From the NCBI GenBank assembly GCA_030062745.1, contig CP099842.1, positions 11,320,095 through 11,384,094 on the forward strand: DNA of 64,000 bases, read 5' to 3'. Position numbers and translations under genes: made by a program. The notes under the pieces were generated by a model that saw nothing but the letters and a program-made list of their open reading frames with translations, was not told where the DNA came from and searched no databases. Position 1 is the first letter of the stretch; each line of letters begins with the position of its first letter. Positions 12,341-24,780 of this stretch are shown piece after piece. The DNA comes from Capitulum mitella (taxonomy: Eukaryota; Arthropoda; Thecostraca; Pollicipedomorpha; Pollicipedidae).

Positions 12341-13491
12341 GGAGACGCCGAATGACGCCTCCATGGGCGCTTCATATCCACCGGCAATCAATGCTCCTGG
12401 ACTATTCAGTTCCGAATGTCCGGTGAGTCCCATCGTCCGTCACTGTAAGGTACGACGACATCCTCTGATCGAAATATTTAAAGGTTTCGGTAAATCTGAC
12501 CTATAACGAGGTGGTACTGAGTTGGAAGATGTGTAGTGATAAGAAAAATGAGTCGTGCTACCGGGAACGATGCATGCTCCCCCCCCCTTTTCGCATGTAC
12601 AGGTAACCGCGCCAATGGAAACGGGGCAAAATAACCTTAGCTGCGGTGCCAGCACCTCATACTCCCCGACCTTGCATTGAATGTAAATACAGGACGTCAT
12701 TTTGAGTACAATTCCAACACCGCACGACTTTTTCTGACGCAAAAGACCACCAAAAGACGTTCCAAACTCCAATGCCGCTATTTCGAGAATGCGTCTGTTT
12801 CCGCCTAATTTACCGGCCTCCCGCTGACGGCACGCCGTTAACAACGCCGCCGGGCTCGCTGGCTTCTCCGACCATCTCTCCGACCGCCTCCCGCCATCTG
12901 CACATGATGGCGGCGCGGCGCGCCAGCCAGGCTCGGAACGGCAACCTCCCCAACTCAGCTATTCCCGCGCCTTGAAATGGGATCACGAAAAGGGCCAAAA
13001 CGCTGCGCGGGCGCGGCAGACGCCGTCGATAATCGATACCGCTGACGCACGGAAATTTGCGGCAAAAAGTTCAGACCAGCGAATTGATAGCAACAATGGA
13101 AATGCACCAGAGCGGCATTAGAGAGGGCATAAAGAGACCGAGAGCAGATTGAGCTCGTTTTAACAGCGGCGCCACAAGGCTCTGTTGGAGGCTCAAATAA
13201 AAAGGACTAGTCATCCTGGACCGTTTCCAAATATTCAACAACCATGCCAGGGCGTGCCGACTGCTAGATCATTTGGCCCAGCCGCTGCCGTTCCATTCAA
13301 ATACGTTAAAAGAAGGAACTCCCTTCTCATCAGCCTTCGAATCCTCCGCAGGCCCCACCGCATGCCTGCACAACTCCCAGAGGCGGACCCCACGCCATCC
13401 CCGCGACTGTTACCCTAACACACCTCGGGCCTGGTCCCCAGCCACTAGGTGTGGATCCCGCTAGACCACCGTCGTCGCCGGCGGCACTCAC

Positions 13492-13731
13492 CGCTGTTGG
13501 GCTTGCCGTCGCTGGAGGCCTCCGAGAGCTGCTCGGGGCTGGTGGCCAGCGGCTCGGACGGCGCGCAGGCGGGCGCCGGCGGCGTCGGCGCCGGCTCGGA
13601 GCTGGTGCCGCCCACGCTCTGCGTCTCGGCCTCCTCCGACAGGCTGCCCTCGGCCGGCGGCCGTCGCTTGGTGAAGGCGCTCTTCTTGAAGATCATGTCC
13701 TGGCGCGGCGTCTGGATCTTGGTGTACTCGT
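13492..13731 (-). CDS. Coding exon 3 of an unrecognised protein gene
   Basis: On the minus strand the acceptor CACCCCCTCAG is followed at 13731 by AC-GAG-TAC, and the exon ends at 13492 with AGC-G before the donor GTGAGTGC. Length is 240 nt, phase 1 at both ends. Joined to exon 2 the split codon becomes GAC (Asp), giving the continuous segment VFDE-D-EYTKIQTPRQD, which reads naturally across the junction. The first 25 or so residues (EYTKIQTPRQDMIFKKSAFT and KRRPP) are charged and look conserved. The rest, about 50 residues, is a Ser/Pro/Ala/Glu-rich linker that is probably disordered. No signal peptide or membrane segment is visible. High GC (third positions mostly G or C) contrasts with the flanking intron. 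I do not recognise the family; splicing and phase make coding likely. Confidence 0.75.
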
Positions 13732-14990
13732 CTGAGGGGGTGCGGCACCGGCGGTCACACTCGTGATAGCATCCGGCGCTGGGGGAGTCCGCAGTGATAC
13801 CACAGTTCGGAGGGGATGAACCGCCAGCGTCCCTACGGACCAGGTTCCAGTCTGCTGACGATAGGTATCTGCTTGCAGAGAACAGATCAAGGTTTGCACG
13901 AAAGACATCCTTATGTACAGGGAGGGTTAGGAACCAGCGAGACACGAAAAAGGCTGATATATGTAATCAGTATGGTACGAACAATCAAACGAGAGTTCGT
14001 CCTGACTAAGTCATGGTTAACGTGACTAGAAAAGGCGTATGTGAGGATATACACCCTATGACAACAGCACTAAGCTGTGACAGCACTCCAAGCCTTTCAG
14101 CAATCAACCAAGGGCATCTTTCACGGTGTCGATTTCGTGAAACGGCATTTGCAAGTCATCTGCATTAGTCAGTAATTCCGTTCAACAACATGGATGCTAT
14201 CACTGATGAAATGGAAAACTTCCAACGTGACAGGTCGACAGATATCGAATAACAACCGCTGATTGCACTGCAAGTGATCCATAACCAATCAGCAGTGGTC
14301 TTCTAAAACAGGTACAGCGGCACGAAACACGCCAGCACGCAGTGCCAACGGCAGAGGTTTGGAAAAAACGGGCCCGTTTCAATGCCTGTCCGCGCGAGAT
14401 GAGCTGCACCCCTGGTCTGAAATGAGAGTGACCGATGGTATCAATGACAATCGTAAAAGTATTTTTGCCGTCTTCGAGAAATCACATCACAACTGTGCCT
14501 GCCTTCTTTGCCATATATCAGTCATCATCTGCCACGTGACGTATTGCACACGGGTATCACACGGGTCAAGATCTGTGATGAACTCGGTGGTTTTCCAGTC
14601 TTCTCGGCGGCACCAGTGACCACGCCCCATTCCGTCGACGGGTTACGCAATCTGCGGCGGGCAAGTCTGCAGGAAGTCTGTGTTTACCGCACGCCGTCGG
14701 TGTTGCGTTCTCGGCAGGAGCTGCCGCGCAGTTCCATTCCCTGAATCGTGACGAAGCAGATGCCCCGCCTGAGCACGTCCCGCGGCCAACCACAACGCGG
14801 CGGTCTGGTTAAAGGGTAAGGCGATCCGAGGAAGGATTGACAAACCGACATGAAGCAAGCACGTACATGGCGCCGACAGTTACACAAGAGTTCTATACAA
14901 ATAAACGCACGTCACAGCAAACGTGCACGTCATCTCCGCGGGTGCGTCGTGACGTTGTCTGTTACCAATCAATATCATACATCATAGGTG

Positions 14991-15146
14991 CGGGAGCCAT
15001 GGGGCCAGGGGGTTTCAGCCTCCCAGTTTCTTTTTTTTAATTAAGCATAGACGTTATGAACGTTGACTGGAAAGAATTCACCCAACATGCTTCTCGTCCC
15101 CCCCCCCCCAACTGAAGAGGCGTTCCCGTGCCCCTGTCAAACATGC
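14991..15146 (+). repeat. Dispersed repeat, copy 2 (partner at 81-225)
   Basis: Starts ATCATAGGTGCGGGAGCCAT and ends with AACTGAAGAGGCGTTCCCGTG, including GGGGCCAGGGGG and a long poly-C tract. Same orientation and word order as 81-225. Confidence 0.7.
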
Positions 15147-15249
15147 ACGTCGTCTCCGCGGGTGCGCCGTGACATCTGTTACAAATCGAGAGCAGCTCTG
15201 GACCGGGCGTCTGCATCAGCGAAGGGTCAAAGGCCACAGCTCGAGTACA

Positions 15250-15620
15250 CCAGCGCAGACCACTCCCAGGACGGCATTCGGCCGCGTGTCACAGACCGCG
15301 CCGTCAGCACGCAGCCGGCCTTGGTCGCCGCGGCCGGGGACCAGACCGGCTGGTAACAGGGCGACGCACAGCCGGCCGGCGACGGTGCCCGGACACGCGG
15401 CGGACGGCGGTTATGGCCGGCCGGGCCGCCGTAACCCCAGACGAGCCGTCGGCGGGCGTCGGTGGCGTTTCCGGCGCGCTCGTTACCGCCGGGGACGGCT
15501 GCGGTCGGCAGCCGGGCGGCGGCCCCTGCGCGTGTCGCGCCGCAGCGCCGCAGCAGGAGTTGACCGGCCAGCACTCGGCCGGCGCCAGACATCCCCCTCC
15601 CCCCGGCCATTGGGGACGCG
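15250..15620. other. GC-rich island in intron 2
   Basis: Dense CGGCCGG and GCCGGC words with frames open on both strands. No supported coding content. Confidence 0.45.
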
Positions 15621-15960
15621 CGCCCGGCCGTCCGGCCGGCGCGTCCTATCTTAACGCCGCTCGGCGCCGATTAGATAGCTGGGCCAGCTCAGCAGCAATT
15701 GCCGCAGCTTGGCAGCGGCCTGCCGCGTCTGTCAGCCACCCTTTCACAGGGAGGTCCTGCCGGACACCTTCAGAGCCCCCTCCCCCCCCGACCTGGGCCA
15801 TCTGGCACGGCAACGTGGCCCTGACGTAGCAGGGCCGCCGGCTACGTGACCCTGGTGTAGTGCCGTAGATGCCGGCTGAGTGGAGACATCGAGTGAGTGT
15901 CGAGTCAGCAAGCGTCGCCTAAACCATCTCGGAGTAGGCACCATTTCAGCATCGTACAAC

Positions 15961-15965
<5 letters not shown>

Positions 15966-15997
<32 letters not shown>

Positions 15998-16196
15998 CGC
16001 TGCCCACTGCAGCGACATGAACGACAGCGGCGCTGAGCGGCAGACAGCGAAAGAAGGAGGGATGGAGGAAAGGAAGAATAGAGGGAGGAAAGGAGGGAAG
16101 GAGGAGAGACATGTAGGAATGGAGGGAAGGGAGGAGGAAAGTGAGAGAGAGAGGGAGAAAGGGGAAGGGAGGGAGAGTGGGATGGAGGGAGGGAAG

Positions 16197-16227
<31 letters not shown>

Positions 16228-16228
16228 C
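15966..16228 (+). repeat. (CT)n then polypurine (GGA/GAAA)n then (GA)n
   Basis: CT dinucleotides at 15966-15990. An almost pure purine strand rich in GGAGGGA and GGAAAG words lies at 16052-16200, and GA dinucleotides at 16202-16227. The pyrimidine and purine runs face each other, so the block could pair back on itself or form triplex DNA. Confidence 0.85.
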
Positions 16229-16335
16229 CAAGTGGGCTGACAGAGGCGTCCGGATGCTTCAGATATGCTTACCATGGCAAAATGCCTTTAATGAGGTGTT
16301 CATCGAATGGCCGTGGTGGTGCTGAAAGCTGAAAG

Positions 16336-16520
16336 AGATGAGGATTCGGATTCGGATGATTCAGGTATTTGGCCGAACATTCGGATTCGGCGAATGTTCG
16401 AATCTTGACTTCGAATTTCGAATATCTGGCGAATATTCGGTTGGCCACTTTTTCATCCCAACATTCATCGCATATTCTAATGTCAACTGAGGATTCGAAT
16501 ATGCTTTTTCTGATTTCGCC
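16336..16520. repeat. ATTCG-rich palindromic repeat, possibly part of a hAT-like MITE
   Basis: Many overlapping ATTCGGATTCGG and CGAATATTCG words lie on both strands. Similar ATTCGAATATTCG runs are known in some hAT-type MITEs, and a TAGGGATG word lies just right of the block (16617). I could not pair termini or find an 8-bp duplication, so the family assignment is tentative. Confidence 0.4.
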
Positions 16521-17754
16521 GCGGAATCCGAAGAAATATATGGGTTTAACTAGACGCAACCAAGAGGAATGCTAGTCGGGGCAGTGCCAACCGTTGTTTT
16601 GGCTTCTGTACATCATTAGGGATGAGAGCAATGCTGAGGATGACATTATACAGATATGTCCGCCCCCTCCCCACTGTGGCACGGAACTGCTCATCATTTT
16701 CGTGGGGAGATGAGCAGCCTCGAGAAAATTCGGACATTTGTACCGTATCTGGCAACGACGGACAGCGACGTCGGGTCCGTATCAGTTGGTGAGTGTAGCT
16801 GGATGTGAACGTAAAGTACATATTAGCTTGTTTATGTTGCCTCTTTATTTCAGTGTGGCGGTATAAATACAGGGGAATAACCGGCCTCTCGGTAAATTAA
16901 TTGGCTTCAAACATGCAAAAAGCCATTGTGCATGAGCTGTTTTTTCCATTGCCGCTGGCATACGCCAGTCCGAAATCAAAGCGAAAAACTACGACAATGG
17001 GAGTCCCTCACGTACAATCTTGACGACTCAAATTCCAGTTTTTTGCTACGAAGATGTAGTCATTTTGAAACATATTGTGTAGGCCGAGGTGTACGCTTAT
17101 CCATATTTATCTCATCTCAAACTAATCACTCCGAAGCGTCATCCTGTGGGCTACGAGGTTTGCACCTCTGGTTACACAGCAGCATGGCTGCCAATCAGAG
17201 CACCCTCTTCCTGTGACGTCATGCCCCTCCCCTATCTCGGCAGTGCCAGGCCGCCGTCCGCTTGGTGTTCCGCGCCGGCCGCAGTTATCCAGTTCTGTGA
17301 TTTGTGAATGCAGTTATGAATCCGTCTCATTTTTACGTTATGTTCCGATTGTACTTTTTGGGATGAAACAGCACAAACTTCATAAGATTCGAACACTCGA
17401 TCAGAATATTCTAATCCCAAAATCTATTCAAATTTTCAGCTCTAGCTGAAAGACAACCAATTGACGCCGATCGGTGTCTACTGAACCATCACCAAAGATC
17501 AGGTTTGCACAAATACGCGCGCTCTACGCAGTCAGCGAAATCGCTAACCATCCCACTTTCTTTGTCACAGTGCGGAAATGGAACGTGTCGTGTGAAGGCA
17601 GTCCTACCTGATAATGCTATTTTATCTCATTTCAGAGACTTTTTGTCACAGAGTTATCATATCGAATACCACACACGTAGTAGCGAGAGGAGGCCGATCG
17701 GAAAGCAGGCGATATCTACTAAGACCCATCGGTTACGGAATCCGGGCTGCTCAC

Positions 17755-17889
17755 CCTCATCGAAGACGTAGGTGGTGACGGAATGTGAGCGTGTGAAGCT
17801 GTTTCGCGACCGGGGCCGGTACTTGTCACGCTGCGAGCCGGCGCCCTCGCTGTGGCCCGGCGACGGCGAGCGACGCTCCTCGGCATCCT
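17755..17889 (-). CDS. Coding exon 2 of an unrecognised protein gene
   Basis: On the minus strand the acceptor CGCCGTTTCGCAG precedes 17889 and the donor G|GTGAGCAG follows 17755. The exon is 135 nt and phase 1 at both ends. Joined to exon 1, the first codon becomes GAG (Glu), giving RKLSL-E-DAEERRSPSP. The peptide is charged and Ser/Arg-rich in its first 30 residues (DAEERRSPSPGHSEG, then RPRSRNSFTRSHS). It ends in VTTYVFDE, which flows into exon 3. The SPSP and RSRNSF stretches look like possible phosphorylation sites, but that is inference. Frame, splice sites and exon length support coding. The family is not recognised. Confidence 0.75.
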
Positions 17890-19489
17890 CTGCGAAACGG
17901 CGCGTCACCGGTCAGTCGCCGTCCTCACAGACAAACAAAACCCGGTCACGGGCCTGAAAAAAAAAAAACAACTCGCAAGTGTTATTAAATGTCCTTAAGG
18001 ATCCATAACCTCTGCAAAAACTCCAATCACAACACAAACTTCTCATGGGACGGAAGGCTGCGATTCTCGTACAGCGCAACCTTGAAAGAGAACCCTCCAC
18101 TTTTAACCCGTGTTTTGGACCGAGATAGCCTCTGACCATCTGTTTACCGCAATCAGGTTCTTCGTCCGATTCATTATCAGATTTTTTAAAAGTCGGATGA
18201 ACAGCCACTTTACGTTCCCCGTTGCATAATGCATGATTTTGGGCAAGTACACGAGTGTGTTCGCTCACTCACTGCCATACTTGTCTTTAATGTGTGACAC
18301 GACCTATTAAAAGCTATCGTCGAGGTGGATGTGCCAAGTTAAGTCCATTGCCTTAAATTACCCCTGAAAGTTTCGCCGCCGGCTGCCAACGCCGAGAGAA
18401 GGCCAGGGACGGGGTCCAGCTTAGGGACGGAGTGTGACGCAGGGACAGAGTCTCGTGCAGGGCCGGGGCGCAGAACAAGGACGGCGTCCGGCGCGATTTC
18501 TGGCCGGGTTCCGGCGGCCCACCATCCCGCGGGTGACCGCATCCGTCCTGCTGACGCGACCATTCATTCACGCCGGCGCCCGCAGCGGGCCAAATCCGCC
18601 GCGGCCTGCAGCTTAAGATTCCGGTGACGCGAGCAGACGCCCGAATAACGTCCGATTTAGCCGCGCTCCCCGGCACGTCGGGCCGGGATGGCGGCCATTG
18701 TGATTTGAGTTGAAACGACGAGCCCCAGGCTGATCACGCGACCTGGCGCCACCAAAAAGCCGAACTCTCCGTTTTGCCGGCCACATGTCTAGCGCAGTCA
18801 GACGGCAAAAACACTTCAAACAAACGCCCAGCGGCAAGAAAGAGCAGCGAGTCACTACCGTTCATTCAGGTAAACAAACAAGGGACAAGAGCCAGTTAAC
18901 TGAGGCGTTAATCCCGGGGACACGAGTTGCATGGTTTCGCAACCGTGTTGTTTGATTAAAAATTTGGTGTCTGCATTGGCTGTTACAAGACCCGTGAACG
19001 TGCCTAAACGCCCTTTTAAGGGCTGACAGGATTTCCGCCCCTTGGTTAACGTGAGATATGAGGAGATCATTTTCATTACAAAATGTGTCATGTCGTAGAA
19101 AAAAATACCAGGAGACTTTCGCGATGAGTGAAAAAGACATAGGTATGAAGAAATTTCATACCCTGAAGTTAACACGCACAACCAGCGAAAACGCCTTGAG
19201 GGATACCAAGATCTACCAAACCAGACCACACACGTAAAACGCGAGCCAAAGTCGTCAACAGCGTGCACAGTACGCAATTAGCCGTATTTAAAAAGCACAC
19301 ATTAATCACCGCCTCCACATCAATTAATCAAAAGGTCGCCCGTCCATTTATAATGCCCGTCAACACGGACAGATTAAGCAAACGGGCAGAGCGGGACTTT
19401 CAAGATCGCGACTCATGGATTAAGACGTGGTAATCCGTGTGATATGATGCTCTTCTCAGCGGGATTACAGCTCTGTGGGGGGAGGGGAG

Positions 19490-20130
19490 CTATCTCTGGG
19501 GTCACGTCGGCCGGCGCCGCTCACACCGCACTCCTCAGAGAGCCGAGATCACCGGAAGTCCGTCAGAGGAGCCGACCCACGCACCCTTGCGACCCCGCAC
19601 GGCTCCAGGGCAGTAATGACACGGAAATCGAGCCGGTCTCGTTCATCTGTCACCCCGACGGCATTATCAGGGCTCGTTCATTTCGTTTGCGCGGCCGTTA
19701 TTTATACCCGGCCGCTTGGCAGGCGGGCGGCCGGCGAGTCAGCGGAATGTCTGCGTCGAGGCCGACGCGTCCCGGCCGCCGCTGCGTCGTCGGCGACGAC
19801 CGCGGGGCGACTGAGCGCGGCCCGGTGTGCCCGAGGCAGAGGCTGACCACAGGCGTTGCCGCGAGCCCGGCGGTCAGCTGCGACAGCTCCGTACCGCTCC
19901 GTGGCGCGGCTGTGACGGTGTCTGGTGCGGGCTCGGGCTGCGTCGCGGGGGAGGGCGGGGCCGGGGGGTCGACACGCGACACCGAGACCAGGCCAGATCT
20001 GGAGCCGGGCGGGGGGGGGGGCGGTCTCCGAGCCCCGCCGGAAGTCCTGGTGAGGTACTCGGATGGAACGGCAGAAGGACGGCAGGGGCTGCTCCTTCAG
20101 CCTCCGGTCGGACGCTGCCGCTGCCGTGAG
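19490..20130. other. GC-rich island in intron 1
   Basis: This is the longest dense island of the set. A 230-codon plus-strand frame (19444-20136) crosses it, with 100- to 146-codon frames open on the other strand as well. No domain or splice-bounded exon is recognisable, so I treat the frames as composition effects. Confidence 0.45.
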
Positions 20131-20689
20131 GGTTGAGACCACACAGAGCTGCCAGCTTGCTGCCTCGAAGGCGTGGGGTCTTCTGAATGTTAAATGAAAA
20201 CGCAGCTAAGATAAAGGAAAAGTTTGCCTGCATCATTTCCGTGGCAGCAGAGACTATTTGGACACTTCGGGATGATATTCACAGCATTGACGCGGCGAAA
20301 ATAAGCAAATCAATTATGCGGGTCGACGTGGCTCTAATTGTTTTCCTTCTTTTGACAGCCCGGTAGGCGAGGGGATATAATGACGAAATGAATCTGGTAA
20401 ATTGTTTTAGACTCAAAGATTTCTTTCTAGTGAAAACTCGCTAGGTATGATAACGGAATATTATGTAAAAATGACGCAACGAGTGGAAATGACACATGAA
20501 GACGTATCCGTAACGTAACGTAAATATTGGTCTTGTACGAAGCAATACCTACCCTGAACTGTTGCCTTTTCTACCGAAAATATTACGGCGCTGAGTTGGC
20601 ACGATCATAATTGCCGGTTAACTGCATCATCGAGGGCCGTCGTTTGAATACAAAGAGAACGGATATTAAAGCCTCGACGGATCGCCAAG

Positions 20690-21060
20690 TCCTCCGCCTG
20701 AGCCTCCCGCCGCCTGTCCTGCCGTCCTCCCGGGCTAAGCTTCCCTGTCGTGCCGTCCTCCCCGCCGAGCCTCAGCCGGTGCCGCCCGGGCAGACGGGCA
20801 GTCGGCGGCGCAGGCGGCCCTGGCCGGCCGGCCACGCGGTCGGGAGGGCCCCGCCGGCGGCAGCGTTCGTCGAACTGCGGCGACCGCAGCGGCTCGGCCC
20901 TGTTGCCGGGCGTCTGGACGGCCGCCGGACGACCGCCGGCCGATCAGCTGGCCGGCGCCGGTGACGCGTGACGTGACGCCCGCCGGACGCGGCGGCGTGA
21001 CGGGCAGCGGCGGCGGCGAGGTTCGGGTTCGTCAGCGGACAGACGCAGTGGTCCCAGTGG
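20690..21060. other. GC-rich island in intron 1
   Basis: Dense GCCGGCC and CGGC words with no supported coding content. Confidence 0.45.
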
Positions 21061-21353
21061 GATAGGACGGGCTCGGACCGTCAGCGGACGACGCCGAAGT
21101 CCACAGACGTAGTGCAGGCAGCAACGGCCTTTACATAAGGACTGGCTCCTGTGTAATAAAGACGATCAGCTAACGGAGGCGAGAGACGCTGTGAAAGACA
21201 AACGAGACTTTCGTGATGTCCTCAACGCTTATCGTTTGGCCCGAGTCACACCTGGAAATATGTTTTATCTTTCTCCCCTCTAATGCAGATTTGACTTGAA
21301 AAAACGGCTCTTGGCGATAATATATTGCATAAACGTGGCCGCACGCAGGCCAT

Positions 21354-22033
21354 TTAACCCTATGCCGGACTCACTGCGCTAGGATGCATTTCCTCGTGGG
21401 GGAGGGGCTTATTCGATCACCCTTGAGATCTCGATAGTTACCCGTCCGATCTCACCACACAACAAATGACGATCGATTCCCATCATGTAAGCTATATTTT
21501 TTACAGAAAGAGGACAGGGTATGCGTGCGAACAATTTTGGTCATAGCTCCGTGACCCGACCTGATATCAATCTGAAATCTGAAAGGCTAGACGCTGTGCT
21601 GAATTTCATGATTTTCGGATTTCGCGCTTTAAAAATAAGTGCCAAAATATATACATACAATATTTTGAAATTCCACCTTGACCTGACTTTGTAAAGCTAC
21701 CTCATACCAATACAAATATTTTCGTACGATTTTCCAGTTATTCCACTATACCTTCAATAATCATTTAAGTTCTATCTTAAAAACCCTATTTTCGGCATCA
21801 ATTTTCTTTCACCTTCAACATGTCAAAAATGGCCTGAGATGCCTCCCAAAAATGTGGCCTAGCCACGCCCCTAAGCAAATCAGACTTGTGAAAACTTGGC
21901 ATAATACAAAGGAAGCATAGGCGATAAAATTCACCAAGTTTCCGCGAGGCTGCTTTCAGAACCCTAAAAACGGTGAATAAAAAACCGGAGTGTGGCTTCT
22001 GAAGCCTCCCACCCCTTATGGAAACCAGGTTAA
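21354..22033 (+). mobile_element. Short, divergent TTAA-flanked MITE related to family 1
   Basis: TTAA lies at 21354-21357 and 22030-22033. The left end starts CCCTATGCCGG and the right end, read inward, starts CCTGGTTTCC. Interior landmarks match family 1: TTGGTCATAGCTCCGTGACC, CCTTGACCTGAC, and the AAAAATGGCCTGAGATGCCTC block near the right end. It is about 680 bp against about 1.2 kb in full copies, so the central block with the TGACCT cluster has been lost or never existed. It is the most diverged member, so it is either an old copy or a sister subfamily. Confidence 0.7.
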
Positions 22034-23567
22034 GCCATCATTTTAAGTAAAGAAAAATTGCTTGATCAGCAATATCATCCACAAAGCATACCAACACTCA
22101 CGACAAGAAAAACGTCATTAATCTTCGACATTTGACTGGAGTTGCACCATCTATGAAATGACGCCTCGCTACACGGTTCCAATGACTGACAAGCTAGACA
22201 GGGCGGCAGCATTACCAGCCTTGGATAACTTTAAACCGTGCCCGATCGCGCTGCACAGGAAAACGCCTCAAAATGGCTGCAGCTGCGCAAACGTCGTCAA
22301 AGCTTCTTTACAGATCAGTGGCTAAGGTTTGCGAGGCGGGTCCGTAACTCCTCAAACCGGACTGTCGACAGACTATGGCTCGTGCAAATGCGTCCAAACT
22401 CGGATCCGCCGACCTTCAGACAGCACTGTGATAATGGCGCCGTGACACTAGGGATGCACGCTTACGTCAGCATTTCGAGAAGCGCTGGTGTGGTGGAGAG
22501 GGGCAGCAATGTTGAAACGGCGGCACACAAAATGAACAGCGTAGTGTAGAGTCAGGATATGCACTGACGTTCGCGCAGCTCCGTTTGCGGTCTGTAGAAC
22601 AAAGCACACATTCTCGTCCACGGCGACAGCTCGCACACATGCGTGAGCAAACTTTCAGGGAAAATGAAATGAAAAACCCACAAAACCGCGGACGGCACAT
22701 CAAACATCCTCTTTTCGTCAGAACGATGTAGTGACAACAAAGTCTGCTCAATGCGAGTGGTTTCTGGTTCTCTGAGCAATGCGTTCTACCTCAAGTTCTG
22801 CTGCTCGAGCAACAATGTGCTCATGCTGGCGCATTTTTTAAAAGTTCTGTATACCTTCTGAGACAAAAATCAACAATGTATGCAGATCCCTCGACAGACA
22901 CGAAAATGATAGCCAGCAAATTCATGGCATGCCCAATTTAATCCGACTGGTATTTATAAAACAAGACAAGAGACGATGCTTCAAAAAGATTGTTCTGCTG
23001 ACGAGCATTAGCAGAGGAAGCCTAGAAAAGAACGCAGTGAATATATCGCTGGAGAAGAACGCAGTGGATGTTCTCTCGCAGAATCAAAGCAAAAAATATG
23101 CATCAAGTATTTTATATCTAACAGCGCATTCCCTACGTTGCCCTCACAAAGCAGTTTGTCGTGAAGCTGACAAAACATTCGGTGGATTCATCTAGCTGTC
23201 CCATTTTGTAACCAAAATAACTCACACAGAAATGAAAAACCTTCCTGTTGTGTTGCGTGCCCTGGAAGACACCTCCAAAGTTCACCAAATACCTTTTCGC
23301 CATCCACTAAAAGCACTTTCAAATGTTATACTCTTTCCTACGATCCATGACAAGGCGAAACCACTGCGTAGTTGTAAGACAAAATTTAAACCATATCAAA
23401 CGTCAACCTTTCTAACTTAATAAAGTCAAAAACCGTCTGCATCCCCTTCCGGGGCTTTGGCATTATTATGGAAATAAACAACCTTCTTTAAACCTAAAGA
23501 CTTTCGGCTTTATACGTAAGGTATATATCATTAAGTAACACAATGAAATAATAATAATTAAACCGTC

Positions 23568-23576
<9 letters not shown>

Positions 23577-23599
<23 letters not shown>

Positions 23600-23600
23600 T
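23577..23600 (+). repeat. (AT)n microsatellite
   Basis: Short run of AT dinucleotides in an AT-rich stretch. Confidence 0.9.
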
Positions 23601-23929
23601 GTTGTGCGTAAACCCAGCTTCTTCAGGCATAACGACGGTTGTTTTTCTATAATCAAATCCTCTTACATTGCCATCCACATTACCGAGTCATGGTCGCACG
23701 TCAACAAACATCGCCACCCCTCCGTTGCATCAGCCGCATACTCAGAGCTGCCGAGCGTAGCCGGGGAAGAACCGCGTTCGAGCGCCGGCGAACCTGCGCC
23801 CTGCAACCTTCTGCGGAACCGCGATGAAGTCAGCGTCTCCTACGCCTCGCCCGGGGGTCGGCCAGAAAACCAGGTCGTCCGGCCCGTCAGACAGACCCCG
23901 CGCGACAGACTGAACCAGCGTTCGCTGTC

Positions 23930-24440
23930 GCGTGACGAGACGCACGGCGGGCCGGCGCAGGCGGCCCCCGTGTCGCCGACACCTGGGCGCGCCTATTTTC
24001 GACGAATCGGCTCGCCGGATTCCTCCGATCACGGGACCGCGCCGAAAATACCCGCCGGCTGCGTCCGCGGCCGCTGCCAGCCGTGCCGGCGGGGGCGACG
24101 TCGCCGACCGGTGGGGCGGGCCAGGTGGGCGTGGGACGGCCGGCGGCGGGACCGCGGCCTGCTCGGCGACGACGGTCGCCCGCTCGCCCCTTATCGCGCG
24201 CCGGAAACCGTCCGTGTTCGGCGACGGCTGCGAGCATCGATCGGCAGCCTGTGCGTGGGCGGCGGTGGCCGAAGCCCGATGGCGAGGGGCAGGACGGAGG
24301 GATGGGGGGGGGGGGGTCGGTGGACCCGGCCGCTTGGCACCGGCCTCTGCGTGAGTCCCAGCCCCGGCCGATCGACCCGACGACTGATCGGCCTCCCAGC
24401 TGAGCTCCCCGGTCGGAGGAACGGTGACCCATGGACCACT
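23930..24440. other. GC-rich island in intron 1
   Basis: Dense CGGCGG/GCCGGC content with a G homopolymer at 24305-24316. Frames are open on three or more of the six frames at once, including a 291-codon plus frame and a 233-codon minus frame, which indicates composition rather than coding. Confidence 0.45.
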
Positions 24441-24780
24441 CACAGGGCAGCCGGCCAGCCGACGGAGCCAGTCAGCTGACCGACCAGCTGACTAACCGTC
24501 GATCAGAGGAGCGGCGGACCAGCGGACGGAGCCAGCTAGCTGACTGGCCAGCTCACTGACCACATCGGAGGACATGTGGGCCAACGTATGAAGCCAGTCG
24601 GCTGACTGACTAGCTGACTGACCAGTGATCTGATCTATCAGCTGTCTGACCAATGTCTCACTGACTATCAGTGATTACCAGTCACTGGTATCATATTACC
24701 AGTCACTGATATATAGTCAATCAGACTGACTGACCAACTGACTACCAGTCTGTTTAGCTGTTTAGTTCGCTCACTGATCG
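24440..24780 (+). repeat. Degenerate CTGA/CAGCTGACT simple repeat
   Basis: Words such as CAGCTGACT, GACTGACC and CAGTCACTG recur irregularly over about 340 bp. It looks like an old tetranucleotide (CTGA)n repeat that has expanded and mutated. It begins where the GC-rich island ends. Confidence 0.65.

Larger units (their letters stand above)
1168..13491 (-). other. Intron 3 (12.3 kb) of the minus-strand gene
   Basis: This lies between the acceptor of exon 4 and the donor of exon 3. It contains GC-rich islands at about 3210-3560, 6190-6350, 7360-7660, 10100-10340, 10990-11480 and 11880-12340. It also holds a purine-rich minisatellite at 7694-7870, a 1.16 kb TTAA-flanked MITE at 8462-9626 and a GA microsatellite at 12041-12101. 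I find no further exon with both splice sites and a phase-1 frame. The long frames in the GC islands are open on several strands at once and have no conserved-looking content. Confidence 0.6.
13732..17754 (-). other. Intron 2 (4.0 kb) of the minus-strand gene
   Basis: This contains the second copy of the dispersed repeat (14991-15146), a GC-rich island at about 15250-15620, CT and GA microsatellites with a purine-rich block (15966-16228) and an ATTCG-rich palindromic block (16336-16520). No further exon is supported. Confidence 0.6.

Noticed and set aside
15905..16325. Ser/Leu- and Glu/Arg-repeat proteins from both strands
   Set aside because: These are translations of CT/GA microsatellites.
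23604..24479. 291-codon plus-strand frame and overlapping 233-codon minus frame
   Set aside because: Same reason: the stop-poor, GC-rich composition explains both. No recognisable domain, and a G homopolymer lies inside the island.
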